From positions 10,001 to 20,000 of the forward strand of contig JABUQX010088015.1 in the NCBI GenBank assembly GCA_015478945.1: a DNA stretch of 10,000 bases. The letters run 5' to 3'. Positions 1-7,365 of this stretch are shown piece by piece. Position numbers and translations under genes: made by a program. The number at the start of each line of letters is the position of its first letter. Positions within the stretch are counted from its first letter, which is position 1. The stretch is from Trachelipus rathkii (taxonomy: Eukaryota > Arthropoda > Malacostraca > Isopoda > Trachelipodidae). A model generated the notes under the pieces. The model had not been told where the DNA came from and did not search any database. It saw nothing but the letters and a program-made list of their open reading frames with translations.

Positions 1-118
1 GCACGACAATACCATCTAGGTTAGGTTTAGGTCTTGGGCGACAATCCATCTAGGTTAGGTCTAGGTTTAGGGCAACGACGACAATCATCTAGGTTAGGTC
101 TAGGTTTTTGGGCAAGGA
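1..118. repeat. Tandem repeat, ~35-40 bp unit rich in TTAGG-like words
   Basis: Three consecutive units begin with CGACAAT at 4, 39 and 79, so spacing is 35 and 40 bases. Each unit contains CATCTAGGTTAGGT followed by TAGG/TTAGG-like words and a GGGC end. The array continues off the left edge and fades after about 118. The TTAGG words recall the arthropod telomere motif, but the unit is longer and mixed, so this is a minisatellite or telomere-like satellite and not a telomere proper. Confidence 0.8.
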
Positions 119-195
119 CGGTCCTCTAGATAGGTCGTACTGTACGGCTTTTAAGTCTATGTTAGGATAAAGTGTGGTTAGGTAGACCCAGATTT

Positions 196-209
196 AATAT
201 ATATATATA

Positions 210-251
<42 letters not shown>

Positions 252-290
252 TATATATATATATATAGTATATATATATATATATATTAA

Positions 291-332
<42 letters not shown>

Positions 333-341
333 TAATATAAT
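196..341. repeat. (TA)n microsatellite array 1
   Basis: Alternating TA with occasional AA or TT interruptions (ATAATA, TTAA). It is separated by about 50 bases of ordinary sequence (342-390) from the next array. No coding content; tyrosine/isoleucine open frames across such arrays are repeat artefacts. Confidence 0.97.
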
Positions 342-390
342 TCGACATAATCGATATCAAAAGGTCAGACGAAAGGTTCCATTTTTAACC

Positions 391-466
391 ATATTATATA
401 TATATAAATTTTAATTAATAATAATTAAAATATATAATTATATTATATATATATATATAATATATA

Positions 467-499
<33 letters not shown>

Positions 500-501
500 T
501 A
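391..501. repeat. (TA)n microsatellite array 2
   Basis: Imperfect TA array, interrupted early by AT-rich non-TA sequence (AAATTTTAATTAATAATAATTAAAA) and later by AATATA phase slips. Confidence 0.95.
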
Positions 502-1002
502 AATGTGTATTATTTGAATATATGCAATGGCGTGTGTGCCATAAACGTCTGTGCACTTTTGAAAAAGGGGGGCTGACGTCCATACCCTCCTGTGCAGTGT
601 GCACCATTATAAATGTCCGTTAAAGTAAATGCCAAATGCCTGTTGTAAGAGGTATTCAAACTGTTAGAGAAGCATTTAAATTACCAATGAGAGATGGTGA
701 ATTTGAATGAGCGACTTAGATGCGTAGGTCCATCTGGGGCACCGACATCAGTCCGGGATTCTGTTGAGAAACCTCGGTGAAGAGAAGAGGTAGGCACTAA
801 CAGTGTGCTATCTATAACAATAAAACAATTGTGTATTCCATTATAAATAAGTCTTTGTGGTACGTTAAATTAATTAATTACCTTTATTTCCCAATTGTCA
901 AAGGACAATTACTATCATTAAATTTCATGTAGAATTAAAACAATAGAAAAATCCCACTTTTCAATACCCCAAAGTAATTTAACTACATGATATCCCTCTG
1001 TC
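502..1002. other. Non-coding spacer with possible LTR-like 3' end
   Basis: No open frame of note. The stretch from about 640 (TGTTGTAAGAGG) has mixed composition up to a polyadenylation-like AATAAA at 819-824, followed by GTGTATTCCATTATAAATAAG. That arrangement would fit the R/U5 part of a solo LTR, but I see no matching second LTR, primer-binding site or clear terminal CA, so it stays a suggestion. A perfect 7-bp hairpin, AATTGTC (893-899) with GACAATT (904-910), lies just downstream. Confidence 0.3.
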
Positions 1003-1023
1003 TATATATATATATATATTTAT

Positions 1024-1056
<33 letters not shown>

Positions 1057-1059
1057 TAT

Positions 1060-1097
<38 letters not shown>
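1003..1097. repeat. (TA)n microsatellite array 3
   Basis: TA array with short interruptions (TTTATTA, TTAATAA, AAATA). It ends flush against the block starting GGTAAAATTTTAAC, whose inverted relative ends flush against array 6 at 2520. Confidence 0.96.
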
Positions 1098-1227
1098 GGT
1101 AAAATTTTAACTTTTCGGCAGCAATAATTTTTTTAGAGTTCATTTTCGATATTTGTTGGGTTCGATTAAATCGAAAATCGATACTTTGTTATATCGATAA
1201 TAAAATCGATATTTGGTAAATGCGATA
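1098..1227 (+). repeat. Dispersed repeat, left member of an inverted pair
   Basis: The block reads from (TA)n into AAATTTTAAC, TTTCGGCAGCAA, then TTCGATAT and several ATCGATA words. The reverse complement of 2400-2519 has the same order (AATTTTACC, TTTCGGCAGCAA, TTCGATAT, then ATCGAT words). The similarity is imperfect but ordered over roughly 70-100 bases. This suggests two inverted copies of one AT-rich repeat, or decayed terminal inverted repeats of a larger unit. Confidence 0.6.
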
Positions 1228-1328
1228 CATATATATATATATTATATATATTATATATAATTATATATATATATAATATATATATAAATATATATATATA
1301 TATGTAATATATATATATATATATATAA
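1228..1328. repeat. (TA)n microsatellite array 4
   Basis: TA array with ATTATA, AATTATA and TGTAATA interruptions. Sequence 1329-1440 after it is AT-rich and contains AAATGTCCCAAA twice (near 1336 and 1390), a short local duplication. Nothing else is recognisable there. Confidence 0.95.
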
Positions 1329-1440
1329 GTAAATCAAATGTCCCAAATGGTTTTGAGATTTATAGAGTACGAATAGATTGTTGCGAATAAATGTCCCAAA
1401 AGTACTCAATTTTTGGGATTTATTTTTTTTGGGTATATCA

Positions 1441-1683
1441 CTAACGAATACCCAAGGGTATACCGCCCGATGTCAGGAGTCGGGGTCTCTTGGCCTCTAG
1501 GTGGAACTATGGCGGGACTAATCCCCCTTCCGGGGATGATCTCGGACATCCCGCTCTTTTTTGGTCTTGGGTGTCGCGGGGTTCCTCCGACCATCCCCTC
1601 CGGGGTAAGAAAACGTCCCCCCCTCCGTCCCCCATCGGCTCGAGCCCCTAAAAAGGGTAAATAACTCCATTTTAGGGGGCTCG
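1441..1683 (+). repeat. GC-rich dispersed repeat, copy A (longest)
   Basis: This block stands out by GC content from its AT-rich surroundings. It begins AATACCCAAGGGTATACC, passes through GTCGGGGTCTCTTGGCCT, and has CATCGGCTCGAGCCCC near the end. The same words in the same order occur at 4350-4453, and the first half recurs inverted at 3741-3804. The 3' end carries a near-perfect inverted repeat: CGAGCCCCTAAAA (1641-1653) with TTTTAGGGGGCTCG (1670-1683). Open frames of about 80-100 codons exist on both strands, but neither resembles a protein I know and neither is maintained in the other copies, so I treat it as a non-coding repeat. Confidence 0.75.
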
Positions 1684-1785
1684 TTGAACTCACTGTGGCC
1701 GTAAAAGTAGCCACAACTTTACTGATCCACTGTTAGTAAAAACTAGCTCTAATCTTTTACTGATAGACTGTTTAGTAGCTTGCGA
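1684..1785. other. Short AT-rich spacer, nothing recognised
   Basis: Contains repeated TTTACTGAT words (about 1718 and 1758) but no coding or structural feature that I can support. Confidence 0.4.
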
Positions 1786-1818
1786 ATATATATATGTATA
1801 TATATCATATATATATAT

Positions 1819-1869
<51 letters not shown>

Positions 1870-1870
1870 T

Positions 1871-1918
<48 letters not shown>
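1786..1918. repeat. (TA)n microsatellite array 5
   Basis: Long TA array with a TGTA and a TCATA interruption near its left end. Its right edge at 1918 is exactly where the Merlin-like reading frame on the minus strand stops being protein-like. Confidence 0.97.
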
Positions 1919-1921
<3 letters not shown>

Positions 1922-2057
1922 CACGGAAAAAGTTAAACCAGTCTACAACTGTTTTTGGACTAAAATCAACGTACATTGATACCTTTGCTACTGTTACATC
2001 TTGTACAAAATAAAACAATGCTAAAAAAAACCTAGCAAACTCCAATCGTTTTGGCAT
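1917..2057 (-). pseudogene. Merlin/ISXO2-like transposase fragment
   Basis: The minus strand from ATG at 2057 encodes 47 non-repetitive residues before running into the (TA)n array. The core reads LALFYFVQDVTVAKV, then DFSPKTVVDWFNFFREV. The hydrophobic segment followed by S-x-K-T-[AV]-V-D-W-[FY]-N-F-x-R-E-V is, to my knowledge, characteristic of the region upstream of the catalytic core in Merlin (ISXO2/IS1595-related) cut-and-paste transposases, where REV is normally followed by a cysteine. The catalytic acidic residues lie downstream in the family and are missing, as is any clear zinc-binding N-terminus: the plus-strand sequence at 2058-2200 shows only stops in this frame. It is therefore an internal fragment, about 15% of a full protein. 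The alternative is a chance frame, but the motif density makes that less likely. A profile search would settle it. Confidence 0.55.
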
Positions 2058-2519
2058 ATATGAAACAAATCACTTACATTCATTTCTAAACTTACGCTGA
2101 CAACTCCACTTAAAACACAACCGACGAATATAAAGTTTGAACCAATACTGAATCCGATGTTTTGTTAACAGTGTTGCCAACTCAAAATATGAGAAGGTAC
2201 TAGATTTTATTAAAAAAAATAAAAATGCCAATGCCAATATTTGATGAAAAAAGCAATAGACGCCTCAAAAAATCAGTAAAAATAAGAACACGCGTTTAGT
2301 AAAATTTTGCACTTAAGTAGCAATAAACGCACTAGATCTATTGCAAAATGCACCAAATTGGAATCACTGGTTTTGTATTTTAATCATATTCAATACAAAT
2401 TAATCGATTTACAATAATCGATTTAATGATTACAACATATATCAGTGTATCGTTTAATTCCCATAAAATATCGAATGGACTTAGTTTTTATTTTTTTGCT
2501 GCCGAAAGGTAAAATTAAG
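2058..2519. other. AT-rich spacer; right member of the inverted repeat pair near its end
   Basis: No coding signal on either strand. Contains GTGTTGCCAACTC (about 2171-2183) and two ATCGATTT words (near 2402 and 2418). The last 65-120 bases, read on the minus strand, match the block at 1098-1227 (TTTCGGCAGCAA at about 2495-2507 in reverse orientation) and abut (TA)n array 6. The Merlin fragment and copy A of the GC-rich repeat lie between the two members. Confidence 0.5.
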
Positions 2520-2541
2520 CATATATTTATATATATTGTAT

Positions 2542-2585
<44 letters not shown>

Positions 2586-2603
2586 ATAATAATATATATT
2601 TAT

Positions 2604-2638
<35 letters not shown>
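2520..2638. repeat. (TA)n microsatellite array 6
   Basis: TA array with ATTGTATACTATAA and ATAATAATAATA interruptions. Its right edge abuts the terminal sequence of the Tc1-like element. Tc1/mariner elements insert at TA dinucleotides, so a TA array is a natural target, and the target duplication cannot be distinguished from the array. Confidence 0.96.
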
Positions 2639-3458
2639 CGGTTAGTCCCTGGCCAGTTTATTAGACGCACCTTACTTTTTTTTCGAATTATTAACTTCCG
2701 AGGACCAGGGAACAAATACGATTGAACTTTCATTGATATACTTGATGGAGTTTCGTTAACAAACTATTTCTTATGAAAAGAAATGCATTTATACGTTTTA
2801 CTTTGAAGCAAATGCGTTATACATTGGTTCAGTAGCGCTCTGACCACGAGCGAGTGAAAACGTTTTTTGCGGGATTCTCTTTGAGATGCCATTTAATCTG
2901 TTTTTTTTTTTGTGCTTGATATCATTCGTTTGTGATTTGAAACTTCAAATAGTACATTCCTTATCTGTTTTTGTGATTTACTGGACAGTATTTTCAGTAA
3001 TAATGGGTTAAAGAAGTGATTTGACATCTCAAAAGAGTGCAGAGATTAAAGCGCTGATCAGAATTGAAAGTTATTCTAATCGAAAAATTTCGCGAAGATT
3101 GTTTGTCTCTGAATCGTCTGTGAGGCGATTCAAGAAAAAAATTGAGTTAGGTCAAGAATTAATTCCTCAAAGGAAGAGAAAGTGCGGCCGAAAGCCGATT
3201 TTTACACCAAGATCAGAACGTTGTTTGAAGAAGATTTGTATTGAAGATCGGTTTGCCTCTACAAGAAACATTACATCCAAGCTTAAAAGCAGTGGCATCC
3301 ATGCATCTGAAAGAACTGTGAGGCGCAAACTGTCCTATTTACATTTCAAGGCCTACAGACCCGCTCGGAAGCCAAAATTGACTGCTGCTATGAAAATGAA
3401 ACGTCTCAACTGGGCCAGTGACCTCAAGGATAAAAACTTGAACTTCTGGAAATCGGTG
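2639..3458 (+). mobile_element. Tc1-like DNA transposon, 5' part only
   Basis: The element starts next to the TA array with GTTAGTCCCTGGCCAGTTTA and TTAGACGCACC, which is the style of end seen in Tc1-family transposons (…CTGGCCA…TTAGAC…). A partial internal inverted repeat, TCCCTGG (2646-2652) with CCAGGGA (2705-2711), lies near the end. About 290 bases of AT-rich leader precede the transposase ATG at 3003. The element is cut at the beginning of (TA)n array 7, and I find neither the catalytic half of the transposase nor a right-hand inverted repeat elsewhere in the window. It is a dead, truncated copy. Confidence 0.88.
3003..3458 (+). pseudogene. Tc1-like transposase, N-terminal DNA-binding half
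   Basis: Tc1/mariner transposases bind their inverted repeats through a bipartite paired-like domain and cut with a DDE/DDD nuclease domain. This frame carries only the first part. The natural ATG at 3003 is followed by GGT and then TAA at 3009-3011, a nonsense mutation at codon 3; the frame then stays open, so the open stretch effectively begins at 3012. From there come a first helix-turn-helix (ISRRLFVSESSVRRFKKKI), a GRKP hinge at about residues 62-65 comparable to the GRPR motif of the family, and a second helix-turn-helix with SGIHASERTVRRKL. The segment RLNWASDLKDKNLNFWKSV leads into the point where the family has (F/I)SDES, the first catalytic aspartate. The (TA)n array replaces everything after FWKSV, about 152 codons into a family of roughly 340. 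Preservation over these codons is good apart from the early stop, suggesting a fairly recent insertion. Confidence 0.93.
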
Positions 3459-3491
3459 ATATATATATATATATATATATACTATATATAT

Positions 3492-3534
<43 letters not shown>

Positions 3535-3589
3535 TGCTATATATATATATATATATATAACACATATATATATATATATATATATATAT
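3459..3589. repeat. (TA)n microsatellite array 7
   Basis: TA array broken by ACTATA, AATATA, CTGCTATA and ACACATA. It begins in mid-transposase at codon 153 and ends before a stretch that does not resemble a Tc1 right half, so it marks a deletion or rearrangement junction. Confidence 0.97.
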
Positions 3590-3740
3590 GCCTGCATCCG
3601 AAACAACTTATGCATACAACTAAAAACTATAACAACTACAGGAAAATAAATAACATTTTTGATTTCAGCAAGCAATATCATCGATCGTTGAAACTTAAAG
3701 AAAAAAAAATTATTTTATTCTAATAATTATTAAAATCAAA

Positions 3741-3804
3741 TCCCCGGTTGGCCGAGAAACCCCGACACTCTTTCCATCTTTGTGGTTTACACCCTTGGGA
3801 GTAT
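3741..3804 (-). repeat. GC-rich dispersed repeat, copy C (inverted, partial)
   Basis: Read on the minus strand it gives ATACTCCCAAGGGTGTAAAC, then CAAAGATG and GTCGGGGTTTCTCGGCC. This is the same order as the start of copies A (1441) and B (4350). The CGGCTCGAGCCCC half is absent. The palindrome at 3842-3857 lies about 40 bases beyond its start and may or may not belong to the repeat. Confidence 0.7.
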
Positions 3805-3841
3805 CTTTAGTTAAAATCATTTGGCAACTTTGACGGTCCTC

Positions 3842-3857
3842 GGAGCGCTAGCGCTCC
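3842..3857. repeat. Perfect 16-bp palindrome
   Basis: GGAGCGCTAGCGCTCC equals its own reverse complement, and it is a GC-rich island in AT-rich DNA. It could form a cruciform or be the tip of a foldback element. No function is shown. Confidence 0.75.
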
Positions 3858-4056
3858 ATCGTTCTTCTAAACTTAACGAAGTCATTATCATATAGTTTTT
3901 AACATTTTTAACAATTTTAAATTTTTCAAAAGCCTTATTTATTTTTATTTATTTTTAATTTCATCGATAAAAACGTCTCCTGATTAATAAAATGTTTTTC
4001 TGTAGCTGTTATAGTTTTTAGTTACATGCATGATTCATTTTGCTTTCGGGAGGCTG

Positions 4057-4060
<4 letters not shown>

Positions 4061-4097
<37 letters not shown>

Positions 4098-4119
4098 CTA
4101 TATATATATATATATATAC

Positions 4120-4165
<46 letters not shown>

Positions 4166-4219
4166 CTATATATATATATATAATATATATACTAGTATAT
4201 ATATATATATATATATATA
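4061..4219. repeat. (TA)n microsatellite array 8
   Basis: The longest uninterrupted-looking TA block on the left side of the foldback element, with ACTATA, CTACTATA and ACTAGTATA breaks. Its right edge at 4219 touches the left inverted end of the foldback element. Confidence 0.97.
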
Positions 4220-4256
4220 GCCATGAAACTAAAGAAAGTACCCGCATGATATCTCT

Positions 4257-4319
4257 AAAACTAAGATAGGTACAAGAAAACTAATAACATATATGGAATC
4301 ACCGAATGCAATTTGTATG
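4257..4319 (-). repeat. Foldback subrepeat, left (inverted) copy
   Basis: Inverted copy of the 63-bp core found at 4519, 4605 and 4709. On the minus strand it reads CATACAAATT…TTCCATATATGTTATTAG…CTTGTACCTATCTTAGTTTT. Confidence 0.85.
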
Positions 4320-4349
4320 AAAAAAAAGGATTTTTTTTTTTTAACTAAA

Positions 4350-4453
4350 AGAATACCCTAGTGTAAATGGCAAAGATGCAAAGTTGGGGTCTCTCGGCCT
4401 CCAGGGGGACTTCGTCCCCCCTTTGTCCCACCATCGGCTCGAGCCCCCTAAAA
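4350..4453 (+). repeat. GC-rich dispersed repeat, copy B, with strong hairpin
   Basis: Begins AATACCCTAGTGTAAATGG, continues GTTGGGGTCTCTCGGCCTCC, and ends CATCGGCTCGAGCCCCCTAAAA, matching copy A at both ends with an internal deletion. A perfect hairpin, GGGGGAC (4404-4410) and GTCCCCC (4414-4420) around a 3-base loop, lies at its centre. It is nested inside the foldback element, which suggests either insertion into it or that it is part of the element's interior. Confidence 0.78.
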
Positions 4454-4466
4454 AAATCAAAAAAAT

Positions 4467-4771
4467 CATACGCTGATTCCAAATATGTTATTAGCATATA
4501 AAAAAAATCCTTTTTTTTCATACAAATTTCATCGCTGATTCCATATATGTTATTAGTTTTCTTGTACCTATCTTAGTTTTGAAGATAAAAAAAAAATCAT
4601 TTTCCATACAAATTTCATACGCTGATTCTATATATGTTATTAGTTTTCTTGTACCTATCGTAGTTTTGGAAATAAAAAAAATAAAAAAATTTTTTTTTGT
4701 TCATTTTCCATACAAATTTTTTACGCTGATTCCAAATATGTTATTAGTTTTCTTGTACCTATCTTAGTTTT
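4467..4771 (+). repeat. Tandem subrepeats of the foldback right arm
   Basis: One partial copy (4467-4494) and three full copies (4519-4580, 4605-4667, 4709-4771) of a core: CATACAAATTT, then CGCTGATTC, ATATGTTATTAG, TTTTCTTGTACCTATC and TTAGTTTT. Full-copy spacing is 86 and 104 bases, because A/T-run spacers between copies vary in length. The left arm holds only one copy, so the element is asymmetric. Subterminal repeats of this kind often arise by slippage or unequal exchange, and in some transposons bind transposase. Confidence 0.88.
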
Positions 4772-4803
4772 AGAGATATCATGCGGGTACTTTCTTTAGG
4801 TTG

Positions 4804-4806
<3 letters not shown>

Positions 4807-4842
<36 letters not shown>

Positions 4843-4858
4843 CATATATTATATATAT
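4807..4858. repeat. (TA)n microsatellite array 9
   Basis: TA array abutting the right end of the foldback element. It may be the right half of the same array that was split by the element's insertion (array 8 on the left). Confidence 0.93.
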
Positions 4859-4901
4859 CCATCGTTAGGGTAATAACCTTAGCATATGCTGCTGCTGTAA
4901 C

Positions 4902-4925
4902 TATATATATACATATATATATATA
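4902..4925. repeat. Short (TA)n array 10 with adjacent G-rich tract
   Basis: A short TA run with one ACA break, followed at 4925 by GGGGCGTGAGCAGGGGGGGA and a further G7 run to about 4954. The G-rich tract has four runs of at least three G and could form a G-quadruplex. Its layout (TA followed by GGGGCGTGAGCAGGGGGG) also resembles the outer end of some DNA transposons. No inverted partner is seen in the window. Confidence 0.6.
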
Positions 4926-5575
<650 letters not shown>

Positions 5576-6029
5576 CTTACTTTTTGGGTGAAAAATTATG
5601 AGAAACTTTTAGATTCAATAATAAATCTAGTTCGATATAGATAGCTAGAACCAAGTTATGTTTTTCCTCGATTTCCTTTTAACTTAGATTTTTATCGTTT
5701 CTCTTCAACTTGGTCTTTAGCGTAAAGTTTACCTATTTGGACCATTATTATAATTTATACAGATTTATCTACTTTTTTAGTTGATCAATAGTATTTTTTT
5801 TTTGTATGCAATTTCGTGAGAGCGTATGAGTGCGTGAGTGTTTTTAAACTTTCTGGATTATTCATATTTTAGATATTTGCTGTAAATAGGGTTTTATCGT
5901 TTTAAAATTTAGGTTTTAGCTTACGAATAAATTTTCCTCATTTCTCCTTTGGTTTTTGTCTATTTATATCCTGTCTTTTTTTTTTCTTTTTTTTTTGTGA
6001 TTGCATGTGCGTGTATGATAGCAGATTTT
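5576..6029. other. AT-rich stretch, nothing recognised
   Basis: No protein-like frame. Contains T-runs (about 5797-5804 and 5978-5996) and a GAGAGCGTATGAGTGCGTGAGTG segment near 5818-5840. It may be hAT-like element interior or the 5' untranslated part of the downstream retrotransposon; I cannot find the boundary between them. Confidence 0.4.
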
Positions 6030-6032
6030 CAC

Positions 6033-6720
6033 AGGCGTAGCTTTCTTTACTTTACCAAAATCAATGGCTTGCACTCTAACTCTGCATCCGCCCGGAATAC
6101 ACTACCTCTCCAACAAAACCTAATTTTATGCTGTTGTCGTAGACCCAGATGGCTAAAATTCATCCAACTTCAACTCGTTTAATATATCCAACTATAACTT
6201 ATTTTTATAATTTCCCGTTTAAGGGGTGGAGTATGTGCCTATGTAAATATAAACATTCCTATGATAACACGTCCGAGAATCTCGAATCTCCTAACTTCGA
6301 TGTTCGGTTTCAAATCTTTCTTCCTTCTACTACAAAAAATATTCTTATGCTTCTGCTAATGTTCTCCTAACAGAACAGATTTTCATGCACCTTTTTTGAT
6401 TACCTTACTACTTCTCACGAGATTGTGATATCTTCTATCCAAATACTGAGGTCCTCTATTTGAGGGATTTCAATGTACACCAAAACTGAATTGTTGGATT
6501 CCTCTCGTACTGATTTAGTTGGGAGGAAACCGAATCATTCAGTATTCTCAATCAACGATCTGGAGCAACTGATAAAATAACCTACACACATTCGGGATCG
6601 TCCCAACCGATTCTTGAACACTTGACCTATGTTTCACCACTGGTCCTTCTCTCTATCATACACCACCTTCGCTCCTATCAGTAAATCTGACCACAACCCT
6701 TATATCACTTAATTTTAATA
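6033..6720 (+). pseudogene. Endonuclease domain of the non-LTR element, inactivated
   Basis: This domain nicks target DNA to prime reverse transcription. Visible blocks, in order, are as follows. RRSFLYFTKINGLHSN (6033-6080) corresponds to the N-I-N-G-L start, with the usual first Asn apparently replaced by Lys at 6057-6059. LS-stop-TQMA has TAG at 6140-6142 exactly where the family has the metal-binding Glu of (L)TET. LRGGVCAYVNINIP (about 6219-6260) follows, then a frameshift to LESPNFDV…IFLPSTTK (about 6282-6345). RDFNVH (6463-6480) stands for GDFNVH, with Gly changed to Arg. APISKSDHN, with the S-D-H active-site triplet intact at 6686-6694, closes the domain. At least three frame changes and one stop in a catalytic codon are seen, so no endonuclease can be made. 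Confidence 0.88.
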
Positions 6721-7365
6721 CTTTCTCTCAACATCTCCACTTGCCTATGCGGTTTTCTGGCCTTTGATCAGGCCTGATTTGGGGGGCATTGCAGTTATTC
6801 TACGCTAACTATAATTGAAGTGACTGCTTTGACTCTTAAGACGCTTCAGATTCTGCCGATAAAGTGGGAACTGTAATTGTTAGTAATAGGATGAGCAGGT
6901 TCATTCCTTCTTCGACAATCTTTTTTCTCCTCCAAAATCATAGTTTCGATAGTGCTTGTTCCTGGCCATTCCAGGCTAGAACAATACTTATCGGAGTGTG
7001 GAAAAATTCTGTTCTCTATCACTCTTAATTTTTCAATTAGCTAAAAATTTTTGCAGGGATGCTCTTCGACAGGCGAAGCGGTTTTTTCATTAAAGCAAAA
7101 ATGTAACGCTAGACATAGTGGTTCTTTACAAACAAATCTATGTTTCTTTGCAGCATCAATGGCATAAATAGTAACACTCATTTCTTATTGTTGAAACTCA
7201 TGACAGTTTCCACTGTGACATTTGGCACTAAAGCTGAAAAAGGCCAAATCATCTCTTTGGTCTCCTATTTTCTCTAATTCAACCTGGACGATTCTAGTAT
7301 TCCTCTTCCTCCTCCCTTCTCCTCTCAGATTGTCTATTTGCCTGTGATTACATCTGATCGGGTGC
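6721..7365 (+). other. Linker between endonuclease and reverse transcriptase of the element
   Basis: No intact frame. Faint family-like pieces are visible: SDSADKVGTVIVSNRMSRFI near 6850-6910, corresponding to the helical linker before the polymerase, and STVTFGTKAEKG near 7208-7243. Decay is greater here than in the catalytic domains. The 77-codon minus-strand frame at 7185-7418 is a shadow. Confidence 0.6.

Larger units (their letters stand above)
3590..4060. other. AT-rich spacer holding GC-rich repeat copy C and a perfect palindrome
   Basis: No coding frame recognised. The interval contains the inverted copy of the GC-rich repeat (3741-3804) and a perfect 16-bp palindrome, GGAGCGCTAGCGCTCC, at 3842-3857. 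The rest, 3860-4060, is AT-rich with runs of ATTTTTATTTATTTTTAATTT. Confidence 0.6.
4220..4806. mobile_element. Foldback/MITE-like element with ~100-bp inverted ends
   Basis: The left end (4220-4320) and the reverse complement of the right end (about 4709-4806) share a long run. It goes AAAGAAAGTACCCGCATGAT, ATCTCTAAAACTAAGATAGG, TACAAGAAAACTAATAACAT, then TGGAATCA and AATTTGTATG, with only scattered differences. The outermost bases differ a little (GCCATGAAACT versus GGCCAACCT). Both ends sit directly against (TA)n arrays. The interior holds a GC-rich repeat copy (4350-4453) and extra right-end-type subrepeats at 4467-4494, 4519-4580 and 4605-4667. No protein is encoded; the 62-codon frame at 4579-4767 is a translation of the subrepeats. 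This is a non-autonomous inverted-repeat element. The superfamily is unknown; a TA target would fit Tc1/mariner or a microsatellite-targeting MITE. Confidence 0.85.

Noticed and set aside
640..870. A solo LTR ending around the AATAAA at 819-824
   Set aside because: No second LTR, target duplication or convincing terminal TG/CA pair could be found, so it is only mentioned in the spacer description.
1329..1400. Two AAATGTCCCAAA words as a target-site duplication or terminal repeat
   Set aside because: They are only about 54 bases apart with no element-like sequence between them, so a small local duplication is the simpler reading.
1406..1714. Overlapping frames of 102 codons (minus) and 83 codons (plus) in the GC-rich block
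   Set aside because: Both fall in a structured dispersed repeat, lack known motifs, and are not preserved in the other two copies.
1794..1979. Open frames made mainly of alternating Tyr and Ile, here and at 2445-2645, 3424-3681, 4030-4269 and 5269-5550
   Set aside because: They are translations of (TA)n arrays, which are open in every frame; the few non-repeat residues do not resemble proteins. The exceptions, the Merlin and Tc1 parts, were annotated separately.
4579..4767. 62-codon plus frame
   Set aside because: Pure translation of the foldback element's tandem subrepeats and T-runs.
4467..4771. Regularly spaced repeats as a possible CRISPR-like array
   Set aside because: Spacers are A/T runs of variable length, the repeats are 63 bp, an inverted copy exists at 4257-4319, and the setting is eukaryotic transposon DNA.
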